Below, piece by piece: positions 20,129 through 34,169 of a DNA stretch of 64,000 nucleotides. The notes below the pieces were generated by a model, which did no database searches, had not been told where the DNA came from, and saw only the letters and a program-made list of their open reading frames with translations. Within the stretch, counting starts at the first letter, position 1. Every line of letters begins with the position of its first letter. Made by a program: the position numbers and the translations under genes. Origin of the DNA: Adiantum capillus-veneris (lineage: Eukaryota; Streptophyta; Polypodiopsida; Polypodiales; Pteridaceae); NCBI GenBank assembly GCA_014529385.2, contig CM043952.1, positions 62,266,119 through 62,330,118 on the forward strand, in the 5' to 3' direction.

Positions 20129-22106
20129 CTACCCTACACCTAACTGCTTGCGAAAATGCGCAAAGCTCTCTGAGGGAAGTCCTTTTGTAAGTAGATCAGC
20201 AGGATTTTCTGTGGTGTGAACTTTGACAAGCTGAAGTTGCTTATCCTCGAGCATTTCCCTGATGAAATGATACTTCACATCCACATGCTTTGTCTTTGAG
20301 TGATAAACTGGATTGCGAGCTAATTGTATAGCACTTTGACTATCACAATATAACACAGGCATCTCTTCTTTGATTCCCAAATCTGTTACTAGCCGATTAA
20401 GTCAAATTGATTCTTTGCATGCCTCTGATGCTGCAACATATTCAGCCTCTGTAGTAGACTGAGTAACACAATCTTGTAATCTAGAACGCCATGATACTGC
20501 TCCACCAGCCAATGTAAAGACATACCCTGACGTAGACCTTCAGTTGTCTAAGTCACCTGCATAATCTGAGTCTGTAAAACCCTTTACACTTAGCTCCTGA
20601 CTCCCATAGCATATACGCATACTCTTTGTAGCTTTCAGGTATCTCAATATTCCTTTCACTGCCTCCCAATGTTTCTTGCCTGGGTTTGACATGTATCGAC
20701 TTACTACTCCCACTGCAAATGCAATGTCTGGGCGAGTAGAAATCATTGCATACATCAAACTACCCACTGCAGACGCATATGGAATCTTATCCATTTCAGC
20801 CTGTTCTTCCTCAGACACAGGACAATCTTGTTTGCTAAGTTTCACATATGGTGGCAATGGAACACTCAATGCCTTTCCCTTCTCCATATTGAAACGTTGC
20901 AAAACCTTGTCAATATACTCTGTTTGAGATAACCAAATCAACTTCTTTGATCTGTCTCTCTCAATGCGCATACCAAGGATATGACTTGCCTCACCCATGT
21001 CTTTCATGTCAAACGATTTTGCCATCTTTGACTTCAAAGCTGAAATTTCTTCCAAGTGCTTGCCAGCAATCAACATGTCATCCACATACAAAATAAGGAT
21101 CAACCAACTACCATCCTTAGCCTTCTTTGTATATAGACAGTGATCGAACTCACTACGTTTGTAGCCTTGAGAAAGCATAAACTTGTGGAATTTATGGTAC
21201 CATGCCCTCGGTGATTGTTTTAAGCCATAAAGACTCTTTAACAACTGGCATACCCAATCTTCCTTGCCTTTCTCAACAAACCCTTCTGGCTGCTGCATGT
21301 AAATTTCCACATCTAAATCACCATGCAAGAACGCTGTCTTGACATCCATTTGGTGCAACACCAAATCTAATATGGCAACCAAAGCAAGAAAGCATCTCAA
21401 TGTAGTCATCTTGACCACCGGAGAGAAGACTTCATCAAAGTCAATGCCTTGTTCTTGCTTAAAGCCCTTGGCAACAAGCCTTGCTTTGTACTTTGGCTGA
21501 CTATCATGAGCGGTGATCTTATACCTATAAACCCATTTACAAGGTAGAGCCTTTTTGCCCTGTGGTAATTTAACTAGCTTCCATGTCTTGTTTTTATGCA
21601 GAGCTGTCATCTCTGACTGCATGGCCAATTGCCAATTCCCGGAGTCCTTCATTTGCACTGCTTCCTTGTAACATGAAGGCTCATTGCAATCAGTCAACAT
21701 GACATAGTTCATAGATGGAACAAACCTATCAAGAGGTCGCGTGACACATCCAGATCTACGCACAATAGGTGGCTCAGGCTCAGCCACAACCTGTGGTTCC
21801 ACTCTATCCTGCCCTTGCTCCTCTTGAGCCCTGACATTTTGTCTTGCACGTGCAGGTCTATCTTCTTGGAAGACAACTCTTCTAATCTCCTCAACCCTCT
21901 CTAGTTTAGAATGATATTTGGATTCATTAAAGTGAACATCATTGCTGCGGACAACCTTTCTGGATTCCGGATCCCAAAGTCTGTACCCCATCTCACCAGA
22001 ATTACCATAGCCTAGAAAGATGCACTTTCTACTCTTTGGCTCAAGTTTGTTCCTAAATTCCTTTGGAACGTGAGTATATGCCTCACAGCCAAAGACTCTG
22101 AGATGC
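20129..22106 (-). pseudogene. Copia reverse transcriptase and RNase H
   Basis: The RT frame at 21991-20540 has WVYRYKITAHDSQPKYKARL, QMDVKTAFLHGDLDVEIYM, LLKSLYGLKQSPRAWY and the active site LYVDDMLIAGK (Tyr-Val-Asp-Asp at about 21088-21077). It ends at a TGA inside GFTDSDYAGDLDN. The same frame continues with [18 protein letters not shown], another TGA, then LYCDSQSAIQLARNPVYH, KHVDVKYHFIREM and VHTTENPADLLTKGL to a natural stop at 20129. These RNase H motifs carry the catalytic Asp and Glu. RT itself is nearly intact; RNase H is cut twice by stops. Confidence 0.93.
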
Positions 22107-22108
22107 TT

Positions 22109-24092
22109 TTATGAGGGCATTTTGCCTGACCATACCATCTCTGGCACTGAATCCTTCTGCAAAACCTTGCTAGGAGATCTATTTACAAGATGATCAGCTG
22201 TTGATACAGCTTCAGCCCAAAACCCATTTGGCAGCTGTGCATTAGACAACATACTTTTGACCTTCTCTTGTATGGTCCTATTCATCCTCTCAGCAACACC
22301 ATTTTGAGGAGGATTGTAAGGAGCAGTAAGTTCACGTTTTATACCTTTTGACTCACAAAAGTCCTGAAAGGCCTTTGAAGTCAGTGCGTAAGCATTTAAG
22401 CTTCTTGCCACTCTGATTCTCCACAAGTGTCACAAACGTTTTGAAAACACTAAACGCTTCATCCTTGTGCTTGAGAAAGTAAACCCATACTTTTCTCGAG
22501 TAATCATCTATAAATGTCATAAAGTAAGAAGCTCCCCCTAGAGATAGGTTAGGCATAGGTCCACACAAATCACTATGAACAAGTGCCAACTGTGTATCTC
22601 TTCTACTGCTTCTATGCTTATGTGGCTGCTGTGTTTGCTTACCATACAGACAATGTTCACAGAATTCAAAATCATTAAATGAAAAGCCAGGAAAATAACC
22701 AGAACGAGACAAGATTTCCATTCCCTTCTTGGACATATGTCCTAACCGGCTATGCCACAAAGAAACGTTCGGCTGCTCGGTTACATTGATTACATTTTTA
22801 GAGACATTTGATACATAAATCATGTAAAGTCCTCCAGACTTTACTCCATGTGCTACTGTCATAGAACCCTTGGATATCTTCCACATGTTCTGTCCAAAAG
22901 TGGTGACGTAGCTAGCATCATCAAGTAAACCTGTGCTAATCAAGCTCTTTGTAATTGCGGGAACATGTCTCACATTCTTCAGCGTGAAAGAAGAGCCATT
23001 CTGAAACTTCAATTGTACATCTCCAACACCTAAGATCTCACATGTCTGCCCATTGCCTAGCCGAACATGATCTTTAGTGGTCACATAAGAGGTAAACCAC
23101 TCCTTGTTTGGATACACATAAAGTGATGCCCCTGAGTCTATAATCCAGTCACTCAGTGCATTTCCATCAGATGTTGTAAGAAGAGCTGAGTCCATTGTAT
23201 TCTTCAAGAAGTAGATGTCTCCTGACACTAGACTGTCATCCTCTGCAACAGTGTTTGTCACATTTATTTCTTGAATCTTCACTGAGGACTTGTTCTTCTC
23301 ACCATGGTCTTCAGCTTTCTCTTTGCCTTTTTCTGCTTTCCATTCTTCGCAGTCTCTTTTCATGTGACCCTTCTTGCCACAATGGTAGCATTCTATGTCA
23401 CTCTTGCCTTTAGCACTGCGGGACTTGCTACGAGACTGATTCCTCTTTCCACCTTTGTACTTTTCTTTGGTCCTTCCCCTGACAACTAAGGCTGTTCCTT
23501 TGCCTTTGTCCATTGTCTTTCTATTGGTTTCTTCAGTAAGCAGACTTCCTTCTACACCTGCTATGTTCAAACCATCTGGAGGTGCAGAATTACTCAAAGT
23601 TGTGCAAAAAGTGTCCCAACTTTCCGGTAATGTGATCAATAGGAACATAGCTCTAACAGGTTCATCAAACTTGACACCTTGAGCTGACAACTGACCATAG
23701 ATTGTGTTGAATTCATTCAGATGATTGGACATAGGTGTCCCTTCTTTCATCTTCAAGTCAACAAGCTTCTTAAGGCAGTATACCTATGAAGCTGCACTCT
23801 GCTTCTCATAAAGATCACTCAGCTTTAACCATGCTTGATAAGCCGACATCTCGTCTACTACATTGAAGTAAACGCTTTCTGCCAAAGTCAGCATAATGGT
23901 AGAAAGTGCCAATTCATCCATTTCGCTCCATTCATCTTCGTCCATATCTTCTGGTTTTATCCCCTTGAGCTTTATAGGTTTTATCTGCTTCTTTTGTACC
24001 AACACGTGCCAAATCTGCTTCTTCCACAATGGGAAATTGGTTCCATCCAGCTTCTTGATATTGTAAAGAGCAGTGTCCTGTGATCCAGCCAT
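22109..24092 (-). pseudogene. Copia gag, protease and integrase
   Basis: Starts MAGSQDTALYNIKKLDGTNF at 24092, the usual start of copia gag. One TAG at 23786-23784 separates it from the continuing frame (23756-22353). That frame holds the zinc knuckle CYHCGKKGHMKRDC (23390-23349), the protease site WIIDSGAS (Asp near 23138), the integrase His/Cys zinc region (WHSRLGHMS ... CEHCLYGK), and the first core residues in LVHSDLCGP and FIDDYSRKVWVY. After a frameshift near 22400 the other frame gives PYNPPQNGVAERMNRTIQE with the catalytic Glu, then a TAA at 22109. The gag-pol would be one polyprotein in an active element. Confidence 0.92.
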
Positions 24093-24770
24093 AGCTACGC
24101 TTCACAGTAGTTTACTTTTCTGGGAAAAATTCGGCAGAGTTTTCCCTGTAAACTGACCTCTAAACCAATATCAACCTGTCAAATGAACCAAGAAAGCTTC
24201 AGATTCTGCAGAAATTTTGGCAGATTCTCCTTTGTAAAATGGCTATGGTGTACTAAAAACAGACCAAAAAATAGCTCAAAAAACAATGTCTCTCTGACAC
24301 TGTAAGCTGCGGGTAAACCTGTCCTGCACCTGTACTGTCTCTCACTGTCCTGTCACTGTCCTGTAAGCATAGACTGCGACAATGCCTCAACGGCAGTAAA
24401 GCAAAGATGCAATCCCAACTGTCTAACTCACAGTCAATACATCCTAGCTGCCTGTCTAAGGGTGCTCGAGGGATCGCTCCAAGACCTGTATCACCGAAAG
24501 GATCTCAACATTTGAGAATCCCCCAGCTCAATAAAACCTCAATCGACCCTCAACAAAGGCTGCAGTAAATCTGACAGTACATAGACTTCCCACAAAGTCA
24601 TACATCCACAAATTTCCCACTATATGCTGTAACCGCTGCGGCAGTTGGTTGCTGCGTGACTCACAGCCAGCAAACCCTCAACAAACATACATCATCTCTG
24701 ACAATACATCCCATGTGGAAGTACCTGCAATGTGAGGATGAAATCTGGAATATCAAGCAACAAACACAAG
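24093..24770 (-). other. Copia 5' leader (upstream of gag)
   Basis: Non-coding. It contains gagctgggggattctcaaat and cggtgatacaggtc, recognisable counterparts of gagctggggtgtgctcgaat and cggtgatacaggtagc in the plus-strand copia leaders (about 36020-36070). The two copia families therefore share a leader type. The leader stops before any PBS or 5' LTR. Confidence 0.7.
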
Positions 24771-25814
24771 CTACCTAATGAACTAGTGGATGTCGCCTAC
24801 AATCTGTGTGTAGATGCGCCCGTGTCGTACGTGACACGCCTCCAAGAACTGTGAGCCGTCCTTCGATGTGTAGACAGCCACAAATCAACACTCTGGGAGT
24901 GTCGATATCCTCAACACCTACGGATACGACACCTTTGGCGACTATTCGACTAGCATATTTTCTCCCGGGCAGCAAAAATTGGCACATAGCGACATCGACA
25001 CGCAGGTTATAGGCTACAAGGGGGTTCTTCAGCCCATTCACTCACAGATTCTCCAGGTTACTAGACACAGTGCTTTCACAGGTGATTTGACAGTCAGTTC
25101 GCCAGCAAATTCTCTGCGGACACATGCGTTGACAGATGCATTTTGTTGTGAGCACACCTAGTGCTACTGAGCTCTTTTGAGAGCAGATATCCCCGCAGGG
25201 ATCACTTTCACTGCATGCAGTAGTTCTTGGTGCCTATTTTAGCGCGGTTTTACTCATGTACGTTGAGTTGCGGACACTGCCCACTGTACTACGTGTGGAG
25301 CCATTTTTGGCTATTTTGGCAGTTTTTCCCGGCCGTTTCTGAGACTCGGATTGGAAGAGCCCTTTCTGAGACTGTGGCTAGTCCATTTGTGTCTGAATTA
25401 GCCTTTGGAGGGTCGATAGCGTGATGTTTCCTTTGAGCTGGGGTGTGCTCGAATGTTGAGACACCTTCGGTTATACAGGTAGCTAGAGTTTCCCTTTACG
25501 GTACCCTCGCCATAGGATACGTATCTAGACGGTTATTTATGCTTTTGACGCCGAGTTGGCAGTCACATAGCACTGGTTTTGTGCAGAAGATGACCAGTTA
25601 GTGCATTTGGCACATTTTTATGCATTTTGAGTTGAGTTTTGACTCCTCATACAAAGGACACTGTGCCGGATTTCCTTCCCGAGTCGTGACTTTCATTGTT
25701 GGCACTTTTGAGTCTATTTCGGTTGAGATTTTACTCCCAATACAAAGGTTACTCTGCCCAAATTTCTACAGCTTCTCGCCATAGTTTGGCACCTCTCAAA
25801 CCCTCTTGTGAGCG
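24771..25814 (+). other. Truncated leader of a plus-strand copia copy
   Basis: From about 24890 it matches the leader copies at 35500-36402, 38180-39089 and 57330-58228. The LTR, PBS and upstream leader are missing. The first 120 bp (24771-24890) match the others only weakly. It runs up to the gag ATG at 25815. Confidence 0.75.
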
Positions 25815-28351
25815 ATGGCTTCTTATTTAGAAAAGGAGGAGTATTTCATTCAGAAGTTCGATGGCAGAAACTTCACCATGTGGAAAGAGCGCATGAAAGA
25901 TGTTTTGATAAACAAAGGCCTCTCAGAACCGTTGAAAGAGCGTGCAGAGGATGATGATTATACACAAGCTCAATGGGAGCTTTTGGGTGCAAAAGCCATG
26001 GCTACGATACTACATCTAGCCGAGTCAGTCTTCTTCACTATCATAGGGAAGAAAACAACCAAGGAACTATGGGATAGCTTATGTTCAGCATGGGAGAGCA
26101 AAAGTGCATCCAACAAAGTTTTTCTCATGAAAAAGCTTATGAAGCTCAACATGAAAGAAGGTAGCACAATTTCTAGTCACTTAAATGAGTTCAAATCCTT
26201 GTTTAGTCAGCTGACATCTCAAGGCTTTAACACTAGAATGGTAACCTAACGGGACATAAAAGTGTCCTTTCAGGTTTTGGGAAAAATTTCCAAAACCATA
26301 GTAGATCCACTCATTTTGAAAAATCCTTTCATGAGCTTATAGTTCAATAACTATTACATATGGAAAAAATGAGAAACTTGTAATTTTTCTCATCCCTTGG
26401 TCACTACAAGCCTCCAAAGTTGATGGACCGGTGCATTTTACCCAAAACAACAATTTCTTACGGTTGATTGCATTTAAATAAGAGTGGAGATTTTTGTAGG
26501 ACATGAGATAAAATGCCCCGTTAACTTCAATGGGTTGGTGACCAAAACATATGGTTGCTTTTACCTCACTAAATTTTTTTTGGGCAAAAAAAAAAGGTAC
26601 AAAAAAGTTGCATTTTTGCCATTCTGCGGACCTATCATCAAAGTTTCTATAATCACGCTCAATACAGATACTATATACATGTTTTCTTAGTTCCCTTTGG
26701 GTCTTTGGATTCAAAAGGATCCATGGAGCGTGTCAAAAGGATAATGGATCTCTTACAATTGGAACCTTGGGGGCAATGATAAAGTGCTAAATACAACAAA
26801 CATGAAAAAACTGGGTTTAGCATTATGACCTCTAGAAACCCATAGAAACTACTCAATATCTAGCCAAGTTTGTAGTCTATGATTAGATATGGTTACTACC
26901 TACAAAATACACACAATTGGCCTAAGAAACTATCAATATTGAGAAAGTTATACTTGCTACTCTAAAATGTATCGTATTCTTCAGTAATCAAAAAACTCAA
27001 CCATCATCATATACTATGCTATGTAGCATATTAGGTCCCCCAAAACTCAAGCAAGATTAGATTTATGTTATACATTACACTTACACAATCAAAATTGAAT
27101 TTGGATATCAAGAAAGCCACCAAAAAAAATTATAAAAGTGCTAATTTTGGCCAAAAAACAGGATTATGCAATTCTTGTAAATTGGTCATAACTTTCAATT
27201 TTAACACGTAGCTCTCCCTACAAGCATCAAAACATGTTGAGAACTATGAAGGCCTAACCTATAGCCATCTAAACCTCACGGACATGAAGTTTAGAGTGGT
27301 ATAGTTGCCAAAAATTTAAAAAAGCCAAAAACAGGACCCGTTTTTTCACACAGTTTAGGTTCAAAAATGTTGTGTAAGAGTAAGGTTACTGGTGAGATCG
27401 ATACTCCCAAAAAAAAAAACTAAGTTTTTCTCAGCTCATAAGGCAACTTTGTGGATATATAGCACCTAGAAATTCATTTTCATACTCTTCAAATAATTCA
27501 AGCAAAATGGTCACTTAATAGGACACAAAAGTGTCCAAGGACATAAAAGTGTCCTGTTACCATTCTAGTGTTAAGGAGTTTGACGATGAACTCAAGTCTA
27601 TCTTCTTGTTATGCTCTCTACCTAGTTCATGGGATATCTTTTGCATAGCCATTAGCAATTCGGCTCCGAATGGCAAGTTAGAGTTCAATGCTATCACAGA
27701 TGCATTGCTCACTGAATAGATTCGTGGTAAATCTCTCGATGGTGCTAGTCATGGAGATGCATATATGGCTGGCAGTTCAACAAAGGCAAGAGGCCGTGAC
27801 AAGAATGAATACAAAAGCAAAAGTAGAGAGCCAAATCCTCGTAGTCCTAGCAGACACAAGAACCAAAGTAGAGACCGCAAAGCCATAAATGTTGAGGTTA
27901 CTATTGCCACAAGAAGGGTCATTACAAAAAGGATTGTCACAGTTTCCTAAGAGATCAGAAAAACATGCAAAAGGATAATTCTGGCAAAGGCAAAAGTACA
28001 GTAAAGATTGAGGAACTCAATATTGTTGAGTCTCCCATACCTACCACTGCAGTAGAGGATGCTCCTCCTCTAGCGATGCTCATTATGCCGACAGAGATTC
28101 ATGCCGAGGTGACAAAAGATGCCTCATATGTTCTCATTTTCACTTCAGATCTCACTCCAGATGCTTTGATTGCACAGGATGAGTCTTACCATACACCGAG
28201 CAAACTTTACCGAGCGAATGGTAAAACCAAGCGAGATTCACCACAAAGAATGAACACCCAAAGAAATTGGACACTAGTTTTAGACAAGATATCCTCCGCT
28301 CTGTACATGTTTAGGGTGTGGACCCATGGTTGTAACACTTCAGGTGCATGA
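25815..28351 (+). pseudogene. Copia gag, copy A, interrupted by a TIR element
   Basis: Gag begins MASYLEKEEYFIQKFDGRNF at 25815 and reads to LTSQGF, where the TTAA element at 26231-27570 is inserted. After it the frame resumes at 27575 with FDDELKSIFLLCSLPSSWD, meets a TAG at about 27717, and continues with a Lys/Arg/Ser-rich linker. The zinc knuckle survives in a shifted frame (YYCHKKGHYKKDC at about 27898-27940) with its first Cys lost by an indel. The tail reads KIEELNIVESPIPTTAVEDA and fades by 28351. No protease or pol follows. A dead relic of the family whose complete copy lies at 55786-59399. Confidence 0.85.
26231..27570. mobile_element. TIR element in a TTAA site, copy A (1340 bp)
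   Basis: Ends are CACTAGAATGGTAAC and its reverse complement GTTACCATTCTAGTG, directly flanked by TTAA at 26227-26230 and 27571-27574. The unoccupied gag at about 58640 reads ggctttaagtagtttgacg with a single TTAA, which proves insertion. Inside each terminus sit hairpin-like motifs (ggacataaaagtgtcc; two at the right end). The interior is AT-rich and non-coding as far as I can tell; a 125-codon minus frame matches nothing. TTAA duplications are known for piggyBac- and Kolobok-type transposons, but these termini do not match either as I know them. Non-autonomous. Confidence 0.88.
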
Positions 28352-28828
28352 TAGGTGCATTATTTTAAGTGGATGATTTTTTTTCAAACTCTACCATATG
28401 TGTTGACAACAGGTCACTCTAAATGGACCATTTAGACCTTGCTTGCCCAAGTGTAGGCACACCACTTACTGTCACTCCCTCTTCTTGATTTTTTGTGGAG
28501 TTATGATGATAAAAAATTAAACACATTCCCTACGACTCTCCTCCAAGGCTCAACTACCTAACGTGACGATCCCATATCTATACAAAGACTCAAAAGGCAC
28601 TCTATACCGCATGAAGACTATTGGAAACATTTTTAGGTATATTTACCACTGCTATGTACTAGGGATCTTTGAAAAAATAATCTTCATGATATTATCACTA
28701 GCTTAAAGCTCAAAAGCCAAACCAATTTTTAAGAAGAAAATTGGCTTAAAAATGTATAAAATTAAAATTATACTCTTTTTCTCAATAAGTAGAAAGTAGT
28801 TGCACTATATTGTTGTGTACCAACACAT

Positions 28829-28899
<71 letters not shown>

Positions 28900-29108
28900 G
28901 CATCACAACAATGGTTGCCTTCTGTGAAATTTATACAAATATATGTCAGATTTCAAGCTTGTTTTGACAAAAGAACTTGATAGAATTTTTTGCATTAAAG
29001 TATTAAAATTGATGCATCCTTCAAAATTTTGATACATAATTTGATAAACTCTTGTTTGGGTCGTTTACTTGCACGTATGTTTTGGATCGATGCCTTGTTG
29101 CCTACCAA

Positions 29109-29144
<36 letters not shown>

Positions 29145-29151
29145 GTGTGTG

Positions 29152-29201
<50 letters not shown>

Positions 29202-29263
29202 GCGGCAGAACCTCATTGGCTATGAACTCCATCACCTAATGTGCAAAAGTGGGCATGCATTCT

Positions 29264-29339
<76 letters not shown>

Positions 29340-29707
29340 CTCTCAGCCTTCACACAAGTTCATGCACTATTCAACACAAAGGGCCTGTAGTGGAAGACGA
29401 TGACTGAAATCCCACGCAACATAAGTCTATGGAATCCAATAAGATTCCTCTATAAGAATCTTGTGAAATTTCAAAGTTTGCCTATTAACCTAGCAGTATT
29501 CCCTAGAAAGAAATCTCATCATTAATAGAGATTTTTAGTAGAGAAAAATACACTAAGTGTGGCAATTTTGGGTTTTGGGGTTTATTAGGAGATATCTCCA
29601 AAACCCCCTTGATTTGAATGGGGAAGAAAACGCAAAAAGAGGGGGAAGGAGGGATGTCACATGGAGGAGAGAGAGATTTTTCTATATGTGCAAACAAGAA
29701 GGAAGGG

Positions 29708-29762
<55 letters not shown>

Positions 29763-30251
29763 AATGCCATGCATGAACTCGAGCGTGCAAAACGGGGAGT
29801 GCATGTTCAAGTACTTTGTCATTAAACAAGCTGAAAAGGTGAGTGTGGCTCACCATCAGCTCACTACGCCCTTGTGCATATCCACTGCCTGTCTCAACTG
29901 CTACATCGGAACCAGGCCTTCACGGCCGTCGACGATCTTCAAGTGATTGGTTGGTGGGAGTCTCAATCATTGTTCTAAAAACCTTTTTCTTTGCTTTGAA
30001 CCGTTTCAGAGACCTCATTTCACTTTCTCTCTTTGCTTTTCTCTTTCTAGTACAACGTGCATTTGTGCAAGATTAGGAATCATGCCGGACGGTTACTCTT
30101 TGATTGTTTCTTCACTGGTAGGTGTTGCAAGTGCACCTCCTTTCTTTGTTTGTGTGTGTGTGTGTGTGTGTGTCTCCCTCTCTCTAGATTATTTTACTTC
30201 AATCAAATAGTTTTAGCAAGTATCAAAAATTTCTTCTTCGTACAAAGAGAG

Positions 30252-30293
<42 letters not shown>

Positions 30294-30403
30294 CAGGTCC
30301 GGCACAGGTTTTGTTTTGTGCGAGTCCAGGTCCGGCAGGGCATTTGAGACACGCAATCTCTCTCTCTCTCTCCCCCCCCCCCCCCCCCCCCCCTCTCTCT
30401 CAT
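28352..30403. other. Unassigned, microsatellite-rich part of copy A
   Basis: No complete gene. (CT)n at 28832-28897, (GT)n at 29112-29198, (CT)n at 29270-29345, (GA)n at 29709-29761, (GT)n at 30149-30172 and (GA)n at 30249-30291. Two short stretches look exon-like. One is 30051-30119, after ctctttctag and before gtaggtg, reading NVHLCKIRNHAGRLLFDCFF. The other is 29866-29944, an open frame HYALVHIHCLSQLL. I cannot assign either to a family. Confidence 0.5.
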
Positions 30404-30510
30404 CTTCACTCGAAAGGGTCCGAAAGTTACTGAAAACAATTCCCGCGCCGCGGACTGTGTTCAGGGGTTTTCAAGTGCTTCAATAGCAGTAAAATCTTAT
30501 GCCTTAGGTA
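30404..30510. repeat. GC-rich cassette beside CT repeats, occurrence 1
   Basis: Begins cgaaagggtccgaaag, contains cgcgccgcggactg and ggggttttcaagtgcttcaa, and ends cagtaaaatcttatgcctta. Preceded by (CT)n and poly-C (30355-30400) and followed by (CT)n. Confidence 0.7.
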
Positions 30511-30613
30511 GTATCTCTCTCTCTCTCTCCACACACACTATCTCTTTCTGCGTGTCCAGGTCCGGGAGGGCACTTGAGATGCGTAATCTCTCTCTCTCTC
30601 TCTCTCTCTCTTC

Positions 30614-30661
<48 letters not shown>

Positions 30662-30862
30662 TCTCTCTTCGAGCTTGAAAATACCAAACCTTGGCCTGTA
30701 GAAAACTCAAATTGGTAAAGCATCCAGTAACAGGAGCAGATAATCAACAAAAAAAAGCTTTATTGCTACAAAGGTCGAAATTGTCTATCCCCTCAGGAAG
30801 GTTCATTCACATGCACCACTTTGGGATAAAGAATTTCCGTACATCAATCACATCAAACGATC

Positions 30863-31143
30863 TTAAGCCATCGTTGCAGCAAAGCCCATAATTGTGACAT
30901 GGCGCAATTGTCCCCTCTCTGAAGTTGTTTTTGAAAAGCGGGACAGATGTCCCGAAATGGGCGCATCCTTCCGTTCGTGTGGTCTTTCTCCGCTTGATCG
31001 CTTTACACTCTAGTTATAATGGCAAATGCGCTTCGCAGGATATGCACAAGCAGCACAACGACTCTTCTGGATATGGCCACATATGAGGCACAGGGTGTGC
31101 GACTTGTTCCTTCTCTTACCAAGCTTCTTGTACCCTTTCCCAT
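30863..31143 (-). pseudogene. RPL37: Ribosomal protein eL37 (RPL37) pseudogene, copy A
   Basis: Read from the ATG at 31143 downward: MGKGTRSL, a frameshift, then [19 protein letters not shown] and [12 protein letters not shown], a TAG where eL37 has the conserved Trp of YNWSVK, then SVK and a frameshifted tail with FKNNFREGTIAP. The two zinc-binding Cys pairs (CLIC, CAAC) survive, but the Arg/Ser-rich residues normally before HIQKS are deleted. eL37 is a small zinc-ribbon protein of the large cytosolic ribosomal subunit, about 95 residues; this relic covers nearly all of it without introns. On the minus strand an AATAAA lies downstream (near 30755-30765), so a processed copy is plausible. Not functional. 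Confidence 0.88.
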
Positions 31144-31200
31144 CTCGGCTCACAAAGTCGATGTGATGGGAGGAAGCTCTGATCGCAGAAAGGAATTTTG

Positions 31201-31202
<2 letters not shown>

Positions 31203-31278
<76 letters not shown>
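31203..31278. repeat. (CT)n microsatellite, 5' of the eL37 relic
   Basis: About 75 nt of uninterrupted CT just upstream of the minus-strand eL37 relic. Confidence 0.95.
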
Positions 31279-31281
<3 letters not shown>

Positions 31282-31287
31282 ATACAC

Positions 31288-31395
31288 AATGAAAGGGGTC
31301 CGAAAGCTAGTGAAAACATTCCGCGGCGCCGCAGACTGTTTTGAGGGGTTTTGAAGTGCTTAAATCGCAGTAAAATCTTATGCCTTGGGTGGTAT
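31288..31395. repeat. GC-rich cassette beside CT repeats, occurrence 2
   Basis: Begins tgaaaggggtccgaaagcta, contains cgcggcgccgcagactg and ggggttttgaagtgctta, ends cagtaaaatcttatgccttg. Preceded by (CT)n ending 31278. Confidence 0.75.
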
Positions 31396-31419
31396 GTAAT
31401 TCAAGGCTTGGCCTACAAT

Positions 31420-31596
<177 letters not shown>

Positions 31597-31693
31597 CACA
31601 GGTCAACACCTCTCAACAAAAGACCCCATCTGGGGAGTCATGTACAATCCAACGTGAGGCATCTCTAATGTGCCGAGTAGAGAGTGTATCTCT

Positions 31694-31729
<36 letters not shown>

Positions 31730-31770
31730 TCTGAAAGAGATCCAAATTGTCTCTCGACAAATTGTCTCTC

Positions 31771-33942
<2,172 letters not shown>

Positions 33943-34155
33943 TGTTGGGGTGTAGGCCAGGTGGCTGTGGGAAACCGCCCTTGTTTATACTTTCACCTAA
34001 ATGAATATAGGGAGAGAAAGGGAGAGAGTTGACTACTCTCTCACTTTCCTCTCCACTAACCCAAACTCCCTGCTGTGTACTGTGTACTGTGCTTCATCCC
34101 CCTCCCCATTCTCTTCTTCCCCTCTCTTGCAAACACTCCGTACAAGCGCACAACA
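33943..34155 (+). repeat. 5' LTR of the truncated copia copy (213 bp)
   Basis: Begins TGTTGGGGTGTAGGCC and ends GCACAACA; AGGAA (33938-33942) precedes it. Same length as the LTR at 55786-55998. Confidence 0.9.
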
Positions 34156-34157
34156 AT

Positions 34158-34169
34158 TGGTATCAGAGC
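34158..34169 (+). other. Primer-binding site for initiator Met-tRNA
   Basis: TGGTATCAGAGC, two bases after the LTR end. Confidence 0.92.

Larger units (their letters stand above)
19848..24770 (-). mobile_element. Ty1/copia retrotransposon, 5' LTR lost
   Basis: Order on the minus strand: leader (24770-24093), gag, protease, integrase, RT, RNase H, polypurine tract, 3' LTR. Integrase before RT defines Ty1/copia. The 3' LTR is present but no matching LTR or tRNA-Met PBS is found at the other end, where the leader runs into an oppositely oriented leader at about 24771. At least five lesions inactivate it: a stop in gag (23786-23784), a frameshift in integrase (about 22380-22420), and stops near 22109, 20540 and 20403. 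Confidence 0.93.

Noticed and set aside
26231-27570. Calling the TTAA element a CACTA transposon because it begins CACTA
   Set aside because: Flanks are TTAA in both copies and a single TTAA is seen at the empty site. CACTA elements make 3-bp duplications and usually have many subterminal repeats, which are lacking here.
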